From Acephala macrosclerotiorum (taxonomy: Eukaryota; Ascomycota; Leotiomycetes; Helotiales; Mollisiaceae), in the NCBI GenBank assembly GCA_014904845.1, contig MU119410.1, forward strand, positions 34,233-98,232: a DNA stretch of 64,000 bases. The letters are read 5' to 3'. The notes below the pieces were generated by a model. It made no database searches and had not been told where the DNA came from. It worked only from the letters and a program-made list of their open reading frames with translations. Of this stretch, positions 40,701 through 50,189 are shown one piece after another (positions within the stretch are counted from its first letter, which is position 1; every line of letters begins with the position of its first letter). Both the position numbers and the translations under genes were made by a program.

Positions 40701-42955
40701 CGTTATTGTTAATAGTAATTTAATAAAAGAACGCATTTTCGCGAAAAAGGCAACGTTTGTTTGAAAAATGATTTTTGATAATAATAATACGCCAATTATT
40801 AAATACGAAGTTTTAATATAAGATTTTTTGAAATACGAATTATTCGAAATTTCAACGAAATAGAAAATAAAAGTAGATAAAGTCTTATAAAAACTCGAAT
40901 CGAGCGATTTTAAAAACTAATTTTAAAAAAAAAAAAAACTAAAAATTTTAAAACAATTAATAAATCTATAAAATCGTACAATATTTTTCGAGTTTACTAA
41001 TTTTTTAAACGAGAATAATATCGATTAAAAATTTTATAAAAAAAGTAATATAAATATATATTGATCGCGATATTATTAGTATTTTTTTAATAAAATTGTA
41101 GATTTCGTTTTATTATTTCGTTTATAAATAGAAATCAAAAATATTAATAATACGACAATTTTACTATATTTTTATATTAATAATCGAAATAATAAATTAA
41201 TATTAAAACAAATTCAAAAGAAATATACGATCGTTATTTTTTACGTAAAACGCTATATATTTATATTCTATAAATTTAATACTTTTTAATAAATATTAAT
41301 AGTATAAAAATATGTTACGAATACGGAAAAAAAGCAATTTTTTTATAACGATATAATAAGTATTCGTTTTTTTAGTATTATAATAAAATAAAATTATTAT
41401 TAAAAAAATTTTTCGTATTATATTAATTTTGATATTAATATAAATATAATAAAGTTTATCAAATAATTGATTAAAACGAAAAAAATCACAAAACTAATTG
41501 TAAATTTTTTAAAGATTTTAATTTGTAAAAATTGTTTGTTTTTAAATAGAACGAGTTTAATAATTATATTCGATTTTTTTTTTAAATTATAAATTTTTTT
41601 TAAAATAATTTGTTTTAATTTAAAAAAAATTCAATACAATTTTATTTACTAATATTTATAACTTTGGTCTGAATTATTTCTTTTTTATAAAATTACTAAT
41701 TATTTATTTAATTGCAAATAGTTTATTTATTATTTATTATTTTTTTTCTTTTGTTTCGTCGCGGTAATTTTTTTTTTTTATAAATTTAAAAAAGCGTTTT
41801 TCGATATTTTTTAATAATATATTCTTTGAGAGAGAATAAGTAGTATATTATATAAGTATTAATATTGATCGTATATTTCAAGTAAATAATTACTTTTATT
41901 TACTATTTCTACTATAAATAATAATCACGATATATAGTCTTTAGATTTGTATATAATATATCGATTATATTTACAAATGATTAAAGTTACGTTAATACTA
42001 TTGAAGTTTTTTAATTTATAAGTTTTTTTAATTAAAATATTCTTTTTTTTGTTTATTTTTTCGTTTTTTTTTTCTTTTTTTTTTTCGTCGTTGCGTTTAA
42101 TATTTGTATTGTTTATTAATACTAAAAAGTGATTTATTTAAATTAGTTTTAATATATTTTTAATATTAAATTTAATACAATTGAAAATTGTTCGTTGTTT
42201 TAAATTGTATTTTGTTAAAGATTTTCTATTTTAATCGTTGTCTTTAAGAACTTTCGTATCGATTATTCATAAAAGTATCGAAATCGATTTTGTATCCATA
42301 GTTTAATTGCATAATAAAAAGTCCAAATTAATTTTTTTCAATTTAAAGTAATAAAGAATCGTATTTGAACTATTAATTATTTCAAAATTTTAATCGAAAA
42401 AAAAATTTAATTAAATAATAAAAAACTCGAATTAATTCTTTTGAATTTAAATAAAAAAAATCAAATTTGAACTTTTTTTAAATTTAAAAATAAATTACGA
42501 TTTATAAACTTTTTTATAGTATCGATTGTTTTTATAATATGCAATTCTATTTAATTTTTGTTTTTTTACAAGATTAAACAAAAGTTTTATAATTCTAGAA
42601 ATCATAAAACTTCTATTAATTTTTAATTAATATCTATTTTCGTGTTTCTATTTTAGAATAAAGAAATATATATTTGAAAATAATAACGATTATTTTTATT
42701 TTTACGTATTTTGCTTTAATTAATATTTAAATAATATAAACAATTAAAAAAGAATTTAAGATTTTATTAGTATATTTACATTTATATTTTTTTATTTGAT
42801 TACAGTATATTATATAACTTCGTAAACTTTTTTTTATAATTTCTAAAAATACTACTAGTAGAAAACTTTATTCGAGAATTAGATTTTTATTCTTTAAACG
42901 ATTTTTTCGTTAATATATATTACGTTTATTATTGAACTTATAAAATCGTAATATG
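37701..42955. other. RIP-mutated DNA, little coding sense
   Basis: Heavily mutated, with alternating strand bias. A 69-codon frame opened by TTG at 40076-40285 reads LQLVNRSIVNDFEYLF and keeps varied codons, so it may be a fragment of a decayed gene; no family was recognised. 41.8-42.9 kb has several long T runs. Confidence 0.5.
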
Positions 42956-42959
42956 TATT

Positions 42960-43430
42960 TTTTATAATTCTTATAATATTACTTTTAAAATAAGTATCTT
43001 CGGATATTATAGTTCGTAAAATTCTATAGATTTTAAAAAAAAATTTTTAGAATCGTAGATATCGTAAAATAATTTTTTTAAAATTTTTTTTTTGAAATTT
43101 TATAAATCCCAAGAAAATATTTTTAAATTCGTGGATATTGTAAAGGAATTTTCGTAAAATTTTTAAAATTTTAAAAAAAATCGTTTAAAAAATTTTTCTA
43201 AGAATTTTTTTTTTATTAAAATAAAATTAAATCGATATTTTGATTTTTTAAGTCTAATTATTAACGCTAAAAATATTTTTAATAAAATAGATTTACGTTT
43301 ATATTTTGATCTTTTTGATCAAATTATCAAATATTCGAAATATTTCGATTTAAAATATAGAATTAATAATTTTTTAATTTTTTTAATCAAATTATTAATA
43401 TTAAAAATATTTCAATCTGGGACTAGAAAT
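42960..43430 (+). repeat. Degenerate 60-70-bp repeats
   Basis: Two diverged sets. At about 42995-43170 a unit with GATATTxTAxxxTAAA(A/G)xAATTTT recurs near 43005, 43060 and 43135. At about 43235-43415 a unit running from TTTGATxTTTTT to AAATATTT recurs roughly every 66 bp (43239, 43305, 43370). Both are adjacent to the clearer 71-bp array. Confidence 0.4.
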
Positions 43431-43434
43431 TCGT

Positions 43435-43775
43435 TTTATTAGCGTTTTTCAACGTTCATCGAATAAATGCGTCAAAGTCAAATATCGAATTTTGTTCTAT
43501 TTTCAGTATTAGCGTTCGTCAAACGCTAATAAAATAAATACGCCAATATCAAAAAACTACTTTTTGTTTTTTTTTAATACTAGCGTCGAGTAATCGAATT
43601 TTACTTTAATTTGAACGCTAGCATTTATCAAACGCTAATAAAACGAATATACTAATATCAAAAAACTAATTTCTATTTTTTTTTCAACGTTGGCGCTTTT
43701 TAAGCGCTATTACAATAAATGCGTCAACGTTAAAAAATCGAATTTTGCTTATTCTCAACGCTAGCGCTTTAGAAC
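43435..43775 (+). repeat. 71-bp tandem repeat with AGCG/CGCT dyads
   Basis: TTAGCG-type unit starts lie at 43441, 43511, 43582, 43620, 43692 and 43763; spacings are 70, 71, 38 (an internal deletion), 72 and 71. Each unit begins with AGCG, in several copies answered by AACGCTA or GCGCT to form a short hairpin, then ATAAATACGCCAATATC and a T-rich tail. About five copies, moderately diverged; no coding sense. Confidence 0.75.
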
Positions 43776-44180
43776 TTAACTCGATTTTTTATGCACAGAA
43801 TAAACAACTTCGAAATTACACAAAATTGTAATGTAATGAATTATTCAATAAATAAATTTTTCGAAATTTTATTTTAGATTTAAAGTACTACAATTGCGAT
43901 TATATCGATTTAAAATAATATACTTCGAAGTAATTGCGTTTAAAATAAAATATTTTAATATACTACAAAATCGCGTATATATTTTATTTATACTTCGAAT
44001 TAAAATAATTCGAATTGTAGTAATACAATTCGAAATATTTTGATTTGAAATACACGAATTCAATCTAATAAAACTTTAAATAAATGGAAAATTTGTATTG
44101 AAATTTAAATTACTTTAACCAATAATTATTTTAAAGATTAAACGTTAAAAGTTTATTCTAATAAAAACTATTCAAAAATC

Positions 44181-44414
44181 GAAATAATTTTTGTATATTT
44201 TGATTTCTATACATTTTTTAGTTTTTATATATTGTTTGATTTCTACACACTATTTGATTTCTATACACTATTTGATTTCTATACAGTACTTGATTTCTAT
44301 ATACTATTTGATTTCTGTACAATATTTAGTATTTATACACGTTTTAAGTTTTGTACACTATTTGATTTATATATATTATTTAATTTTTATACGATATTTA
44401 ACGAAAAAAACTTC
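44181..44414 (+). repeat. 18-bp minisatellite, about 12 copies
   Basis: Unit consensus TTTGATTTCTATACACTA. TTTGAT-type starts fall exactly every 18 bp at 44199, 44217, 44235, 44253, 44271, 44289, 44307, 44325, 44343, 44361, 44379 and 44397, with mostly transition differences. Because 18 is divisible by three, open frames of 83 and 63 codons arise with a six-residue repeat. They have no start context or composition of a real protein and are taken as by-products of the repeat. Confidence 0.85.
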
Positions 44415-45078
44415 TTTATATAAAATTTATTTATATAATTGAACAAATATAATAAAGCAATAAAATATTGAAATTGAATCTTATAATACAACAAAAGTAT
44501 ACGTACGTTAAATTTCGATATATATCTTTTAAATTATATTCGTTTTATTTCGCAATCGCAAATAATTCGCTTTATTTTTATCTCGTTTTATTGTAATATT
44601 TCTACAAGACAATTATACTTTACTTTAAATACTTTTAATAAATTTACTTTTTAAAATGACGTAGTAATAATTTTTTCGAAATCGAATACGCAAATTTTTA
44701 AATATTATCTATTAATTACAAATTTAATCTATAAATTATATATACTATTTCTATTATTACTAATTACCAAAACTCGTAGTTTATTGACTAGTACGTAATA
44801 ATTTTGTTTTATTGGCGAATAAATAGAATTATTTCAAACTCAAAATATTTCTTTAATTAATAGACTTTTTTAATTAATATTTTCTTTTTTTTTACTCTAT
44901 TATTATTTAATATAATATTTGTAGAAACTATCGTGAAAATAAATAGATACTATTCTATATATAAAATAAAAACCTTATCGTATAATCTAATATATATAAA
45001 CAAGATTATCCTCTTAAAATTGATAGTATTATTAATATTGTTTAAATGATTATAATTGCAAATTATTTATTTTCAAAT
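44415..45078. other. RIP-mutated DNA up to the island edge
   Basis: AT-rich DNA without a readable gene. Base composition changes sharply at about 45080, where GC-containing words such as CTCCTGGTCC begin. Confidence 0.6.
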
Positions 45079-45125
45079 AGTGCCATTCAAATATTGACTC
45101 CTGGTCCACTATTTACAATTATTGC

Positions 45126-45399
45126 GACCAGAAGTATTATTTTGATAGCAATAATCACCTAATATCCACAGTAAGCGAGACTTAAAGAATTACGAGACCA
45201 AATTGAGATCACGTGAACACATAACTCTTGTACCAGGAAATAGTTAGTACAAAAGTTAGTTTAGTACTAAAAGACTTATCAGTACCAACGCACAGTTGGT
45301 ACTATAATCTGATTGGTGCCAAGAAGCTAATAGTGCCATTAAACTACTGGTACAAACCACTTGCTGGTACTACAGAAATATTTGTACTAGGGAACAGGT
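45126..45399 (+). repeat. Left 17-bp repeat array flanking the HET gene
   Basis: A degenerate 17-bp unit with core (A/G)GTAC and a TT-rich end recurs in register. Clear starts are 45229, 45246, 45263, then (after one extra base) 45281, 45298, 45315, 45332, 45349, 45366 and 45383; weaker, mutated units continue left at 45212, 45195, 45178, 45161 and 45144. A matching array in the same orientation lies at 49171-49425. Bases 45312-45388 align without gaps to 49185-49261, with 7 differences in 77, six of them transitions. Left-edge units look RIP-mutated. Confidence 0.85.
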
Positions 45400-45943
45400 A
45401 ATTCGATATTGGAATCTCAACATGAGCGTTTTCCATTTCCGTTTTTGGACCTGAGCCGTTGCTGCTATAGCCTGAGCTATGGATGAGACAGACCTGAGCT
45501 AGGGTGAGTAAGTGACCGATAGGAGGTGAGCCCACTGTGGACGGGGGCGACTCGTTTTGGGCTCCTCGGCCACGACTGCCGCCGGCTAAAATTGGAAAGA
45601 GCAAGGCAGGGATAATTTCGGGGCCGATTCTGGATCCTTGTTCGCAATAGCAGCACTAAACGACTTACCGAATGTTGCAAAATTCAGCTTCAACGAACCT
45701 CTTGGTCCTTGGACAAATAAGTCCTGTAAGGGGGCAATAAACACCCAACTCTGCTGTCACGTATCAGGTCAATGGACCCAATGAATAGTGGAATGGAATG
45801 GAGTTCAAGCTGCCTAAAGAACTAAGTACAAGAAAACCCTGCATTGTCTAATATACCCTTACCAGATCACGTGATCATGCTAGTCCTAATTGGGAACAAC
45901 AACACCAGCACCGGCCAGCCCTGCCACAGTACATGATCGTTGC
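45400..45943. other. Non-coding DNA 3' of the HET gene
   Basis: Normal-composition sequence, including GC-rich words around 45540-45600. Two overlapping minus-strand open frames (45344-45604, 45477-45680) have no recognised domain, and the first runs into the 17-bp array, so I do not call them genes. An exact TCACGTGA lies at 45867-45874, 70 bp past the HET stop codon. The HET polyadenylation region must lie here; no clear signal was seen. Confidence 0.5.
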
Positions 45944-48163
45944 TTAAACTAGCTGTAAATCTCTCCATTTTAGGTTCCTTATTAGCTCAGCCAGGTTGAA
46001 CGATTCGTCTTTCGCCACCACTGTCAACTTGCCAATGCGGCTTGCCTCCGTTGCCTTGTGCCACTGAACCAGCAATAGATGTGCTCGAGCGGGTGGTTTA
46101 GTTTTTGAAGGATAATACTTCAATTCTTTATCAACACGAAGTAAAATGCAAGCTAGAGTTTCGGCTGCCAGCCCATTCAGAAGGTAGAGTGGACTAAATG
46201 GCATGTCATCTTTTGCCAGTCGAGCTCGGTAAGGGAGGAATTGCATGCCCGCAAAGGATCCGGTCTCCCAGTCTGTCGGATCTGTGAACGAGAAGAGATC
46301 TGCAGTGACAACTGGAGCGTGTAACTGTATTATCTTTGGGCCGTTAAAGTACCTTGCTGTAATCTCTGAGCTTCGCTCGTCATTATCGCTTTGCAGCAAT
46401 TGTGGGGAATGGCGTTTGCCCATTATCTTCAAGCGTAGCGCGGCTAGCGACTGTACCAGAGCCTCCAAGCTCTCCCTATATCCGTCTTCATATTCGACCG
46501 ATATGAGTTGCTGGTCCAGTTCAAATTCAGAAGATGTATTAAGCCCATAGGGAAAGTGTATTCTGCCAGTCCAGCCGGCCCAAGTCCATGAAGGAAATTG
46601 TGTCCTGCGGCGAGCTATTTCGGGCTGATGGTATTCCCAGCAAAGTGTGGCAACAAGGTTGGTCGCAGAGTGGCCTAACCGATGCTGTACGGAAAGTACC
46701 AACGGAAGTCCTTGCACATTGTAGATCGGGTATTCTCCTTCTTCAAAGACTCGGCGAATTCCCGCAAATGCTCTTAAGGCATCAAAGTCGTGGGTCAAAT
46801 TCCGAGCATTGTATTCCGCAATAAGTTCCATAAAGTCTTGGAGACGCTCTTTCCCACTTCTACCAATTCCTTCACTCAATGACACACCATTGGTAAGCTC
46901 CAAATTTCGCGTTATAGAAATAAGCTTATCAAGCTTGGCGGTGGCAAGTGAGGCTGTGGAATATGTCTTCATGCTTTGTGCGTCATTTGCGAATTCTGCT
47001 CCTCCTCGAGCTTCACAACATAACATTCCGTGACATATGAAAGATACCTGTTCCTCAGAGAAGAATAATCGACGACGAGAAAGGAGTTCCTCTTGAAAAG
47101 TCCACGCTCTTGTCGCCCACCTAGAGTTGCTAGATGTCACCCATGGTTCAGTTGGGACGTGCGTTATGGTAAAACTGCCTATCTCAACTGCGCGTGGAGC
47201 AAGTCGCTCAACTCCCACGCCAGGCAATCCGTGGTGTTCGTCATTCCCGGCAGCCGCAATAATGGACAGCTCTGCGCTCATGTATATCAAATCCATGTTC
47301 TCAATTTGCTCCCTCTGAATAGCAGCATCGCGCTGATTAATGCAGTACTTGTCGATCCAGAGATAGCGGAAGCCGAGTTGCTTTGTGACAGAAATTGAGT
47401 CCTTGACCACTTGGGACAGGCTGTCTTTAGGCGGGAGGCGTGACTGTCCTTCAACAGTTGGACATATAGGTATCTCCGCGCTGCTAGGTATTGGTTTCGC
47501 CCACACGTAGCTTAAGGCAACGTACGGAGGCTGAGGTGAGACACGACATAGCTGTAGGGTTTCGCAGTCGATGAGAAGCAGACCTGGCACATTCACAGAT
47601 GCGTTGCATATATGACCATGATAATCCATACATGCCGATAGCCATTTCTTGACAGGGGCAACATTGAAGCGCTTAGGGATTAGTTGTGGCCTAAACATGC
47701 CTGGACCGTCGGTGGTGAGGTAACAGGCGGCCCAACCGCTCATCTGAGCCATCTCAGCAGTGGATTCAAGTGATGAAAGGCCGTTTGGATATCCGCCGCA
47801 GGGTACAGCCTGAAGCCACACTGCATGCTTTGGGCTGACAACGGCCGAGATATCGTCAGGCTGATAGAGCGATGTAGGGAAAGGGAGCGCCCTCAGGTAG
47901 TAAGTATCAGAACGTCCTTCAACATTTCCGTTCGAGAGGTTAAATTCTTTGCACAGTTCGCACGATGCTGAATAGTGCATCACTGTTGATATAAAACCGC
48001 CTCGAGGCAGTCGACCACGCGACAAGATCTTATTGAAGGTTGGCATTGGGGTGGTAAATGCCTGGAAGAAGTCCATCTTGCGACAGTTCTCGCATACCTC
48101 CCCTTCCATATCTGACGACGCCCAACTGGATGCATCGCTGTCGGTGTCCATACTGACGGCCAT
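45944..48163 (-). CDS. HET-domain heterokaryon incompatibility protein
   Basis: A 739-residue protein without apparent introns or disruptions. HET proteins act inside the cell in non-self recognition between fused hyphae and can trigger cell death; the partner of this one is unknown. Residues 24-27 and 68-71 are CxxC pairs, common at the start of HET proteins, and C178...H184-x-C186 follows WL. The HET domain (about 213-368) shows PYVALSYVW (213-221), YLWIDKYCINQ (267-277) and RAWTFQEELLSRRRLFF (352-368). FPSWTWAGW (523-531) is the usual downstream motif. No NACHT, WD40 or ankyrin region is visible. The ATG at 48163 has A at -3 and G at +4; a second in-frame ATG is codon 5. Codon use and GC are normal, unlike all surrounding DNA, and the gene sits between direct 17-bp repeat arrays. 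Length is typical for the family. Call is firm; allelic role is not known. Confidence 0.95.
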   Translation of the reverse strand: MAVSMDTDSDASSWASSDMEGEVCENCRKMDFFQAFTTPMPTFNKILSRGRLPRGGFISTVMHYSASCELCKEFNLSNGNVEGRSDTYYLRALPFPTSLYQPDDISAVVSPKHAVWLQAVPCGGYPNGLSSLESTAEMAQMSGWAACYLTTDGPGMFRPQLIPKRFNVAPVKKWLSACMDYHGHICNASVNVPGLLLIDCETLQLCRVSPQPPYVALSYVWAKPIPSSAEIPICPTVEGQSRLPPKDSLSQVVKDSISVTKQLGFRYLWIDKYCINQRDAAIQREQIENMDLIYMSAELSIIAAAGNDEHHGLPGVGVERLAPRAVEIGSFTITHVPTEPWVTSSNSRWATRAWTFQEELLSRRRLFFSEEQVSFICHGMLCCEARGGAEFANDAQSMKTYSTASLATAKLDKLISITRNLELTNGVSLSEGIGRSGKERLQDFMELIAEYNARNLTHDFDALRAFAGIRRVFEEGEYPIYNVQGLPLVLSVQHRLGHSATNLVATLCWEYHQPEIARRRTQFPSWTWAGWTGRIHFPYGLNTSSEFELDQQLISVEYEDGYRESLEALVQSLAALRLKIMGKRHSPQLLQSDNDERSSEITARYFNGPKIIQLHAPVVTADLFSFTDPTDWETGSFAGMQFLPYRARLAKDDMPFSPLYLLNGLAAETLACILLRVDKELKYYPSKTKPPARAHLLLVQWHKATEASRIGKLTVVAKDESFNLAELIRNLKWRDLQLV

Positions 48164-48430
48164 GATCTTAGACTGGAAGAAGACAGTAAGGTTGACGCTT
48201 TCTCATGGAATGAATATTTTCTAAGACTTTCGTGGCGAGATTCGTAGGCGTTGGAGACTTCACATTATGCTCCTTTCAAGGTTAACATAAGCTTGGACCG
48301 CTCCAGTGTCAACCTGGCCACCCTCTCCAATTTGGTTGGTCCGGAGCATTGTTATTCCACCCGAGTATCTCCACTTAGTGTACTATCGTCCATAGCACAA
48401 CACTTTTAGTTTGACAACAATTCGAATTTC
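48164..48430 (-). promoter_or_regulatory. Upstream region of the HET gene
   Basis: Normal-composition DNA upstream of the start codon. Read on the minus strand, the 60 bases before ATG are pyrimidine-rich with a TCTTCTTCC stretch, usual for a fungal 5' leader. No certain TATA or CCAAT box on the gene's strand. The assignment rests on position only. Confidence 0.4.
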
Positions 48431-49165
48431 TTATCTTATTCTAAGGACGCTATAGAAAGGTGCGCTGGCTGCACTACGCCGGTAAGATTGACCCTTGCCA
48501 TCACCGTTGCACAGAAGAAGTCCTCTTGATTCGTATCTGTAACTTACTGTTGGGTTCTCTAGAGTGTCGCCAGCCTTCGCCCAAGTCCTCCATACGCTAT
48601 TGCGATTGTCGCGCATCAAAGACGGCACACCATCTCCTCCCCCTACATCGGCGCTAAGAATTTGGTGGATGCGCAATTATGTCGACAAGGACCGCCGATA
48701 AAATAGATACCAGTGGGTAAACGAGGTGTGTGCGATAAGTGGGAGGGTAAGTAAGAGGATATATGAGGAGATATGTGAGAAGATAGGAGAGAAGAGAAAG
48801 ATAGCCATTTATAGAGTATAAAACTTTAGGCAAACCGTAGAGAACGATATTGAATACCTTAAAGTAAAATGTAAGAAAATGTCCTTGTATATAGGCATTT
48901 TACTTAGAGATATGCAGGCTAGTATAATTTTCTAAGAATGAGTTCTGGCTGGTGTAGGTTGTGAGAGTGCAGTGAGAATAGATTTGAGATCCCTGGTTGG
49001 GAAAGGGGGCCTTTTTGGACCCCTCGTTAAAAGTTGATAATATCTGGTGATATGGGTGAGCAGACTTAAGTAGACATGAGTCGAAGCTGAGCCAGGCCTG
49101 AGCAAAGGCGGTGCGAGATTATATAAACTTAATGATTCGGAGGTATCGAGATTCCGATCAGGAAA
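48431..49165. other. Normal-composition DNA between HET gene and right array
   Basis: Contains open frames of 65-87 codons on both strands (48431-48676 minus, 48460-48657 plus, 48932-49195 minus), none with a known domain. The last is partly made of the 17-bp repeats. At about 48740-48810 there is a purine-rich run of GAGGATATATGAGGAGATAT-type words. This could hold a short unknown gene with introns, or only non-coding DNA. Confidence 0.45.
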
Positions 49166-49170
49166 CAGTT

Positions 49171-49425
49171 GGTACAAATGCGTAATTGGTGCCAAGAAGC
49201 TAATGGTACTATTAAACTACTGGTACAAGCCACTTGCCGGTACTATAGAACTATTTGTACTTCGAAATTGTTAGTACAAATGCGTAATTAGTACAAAGAA
49301 ACAATTGGTATTAAGAGACTATTAGTACTTTAAAATTACAAGTACAAATAAGACGTTGATACAATAGAACTAATACTAGAAAGAAGTAATTGGTACAAAC
49401 AAATAGTTAATATAAAAAAATCGTA
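49171..49425 (+). repeat. Right 17-bp repeat array flanking the HET gene
   Basis: Units with core (A/G)GTAC start every 17 bp at 49171, 49188, 49205, 49222, 49239, 49256, 49273, 49290, 49307, 49324, 49341 and 49358; a degenerate unit at 49375 is followed by 49392 and an AATATAAA unit at 49409 that looks like GGTACAAA after RIP. One unit reads GGTACAAATGCGTAATT. Same orientation as the left array, and one 77-bp block is shared at about 91% identity. The array marks the edge between the normal island and RIP-mutated DNA. Confidence 0.9.
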
Positions 49426-50189
49426 GTAAGAATTTGTTTATACGATAATAGAATAAATTTACTATACAAATTCAAAGTACGATCAATAAACTTTAATTGT
49501 GCACATAATGTTATAAGTTTTTGAAATTAGTAAAAATTTTAAAATCGCAACGTGTTTTAAAATTATTGCTTTTAAGATTTTTTGTAGTTTTAAAAGCAAA
49601 TGTTTTAAGACTTTTGTAAGTTTTGAAGACTTATAAAGTTTTGAAAGTAAATTAGAAAAACGTCAAAATTGCAATAAATTTTAAATATAAAATTAATATA
49701 AGAAATAATAATTATATTATTTCATTTCAATTGATTTTTTTTATCGTAACATGTTTTACTCGTGGCGATTTCACTAGTTCAATATATAGCAATTGTTACG
49801 TCAAATCAAAAGTATAAAATAATAACGTTGAAACTCGATAAATATTAATATACGACGTTTTTTATAGTTTTGAATCAATCTAAATAAACTTTAAACTTAT
49901 TACGAGCAAAAGAAAGTCTACGAGACTAAATTATATCAATAGTCTATAAATTGATTTCATTTTAAAACAATTTTCTATTTTTACGCAATTGTTAAAATTT
50001 CATTTAATTTGATTTTATTTGAAAAAAATTACTTGAAACAAACAAACAATTTTGCAATCGTATAATTAATTGTGAGTTTACTTAGGAAATACACTATAAG
50101 AATAATATATTAATCTAGAAAAAGCAAAAAAAGAGAAAAAAAACGAAGTAAATATAAATTTTATAATTATGCGTTTTTAAATGTATTAT
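49426..50189. other. RIP-mutated spacer between array and recombinase relic
   Basis: AT-rich, intermediate mutation density just outside the array (some GGCG and CGTGG words near 49750-49770). No gene seen. If the DUF3435 relic is a Starship captain, this would be the first cargo-side DNA after it. Confidence 0.5.

Noticed and set aside
44191..44442. Open frames of 83 and 63 codons with a six-residue repeat
   Set aside because: They are produced by an 18-bp minisatellite, whose unit length keeps frames open.
45344..45680. Two overlapping minus-strand open frames downstream of the HET gene
   Set aside because: No recognised domain; the longer one ends inside the 17-bp repeat array; no supporting start context.
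46245..48224. Plus-strand open frames of 62-101 codons across the HET gene
   Set aside because: They are antisense shadows of the minus-strand HET coding sequence and have no domain of their own.
48431..49195. Open frames of 65-87 codons upstream of the HET gene
   Set aside because: Present on both strands, no domain, and the 48932-49195 frame begins inside the 17-bp repeats.
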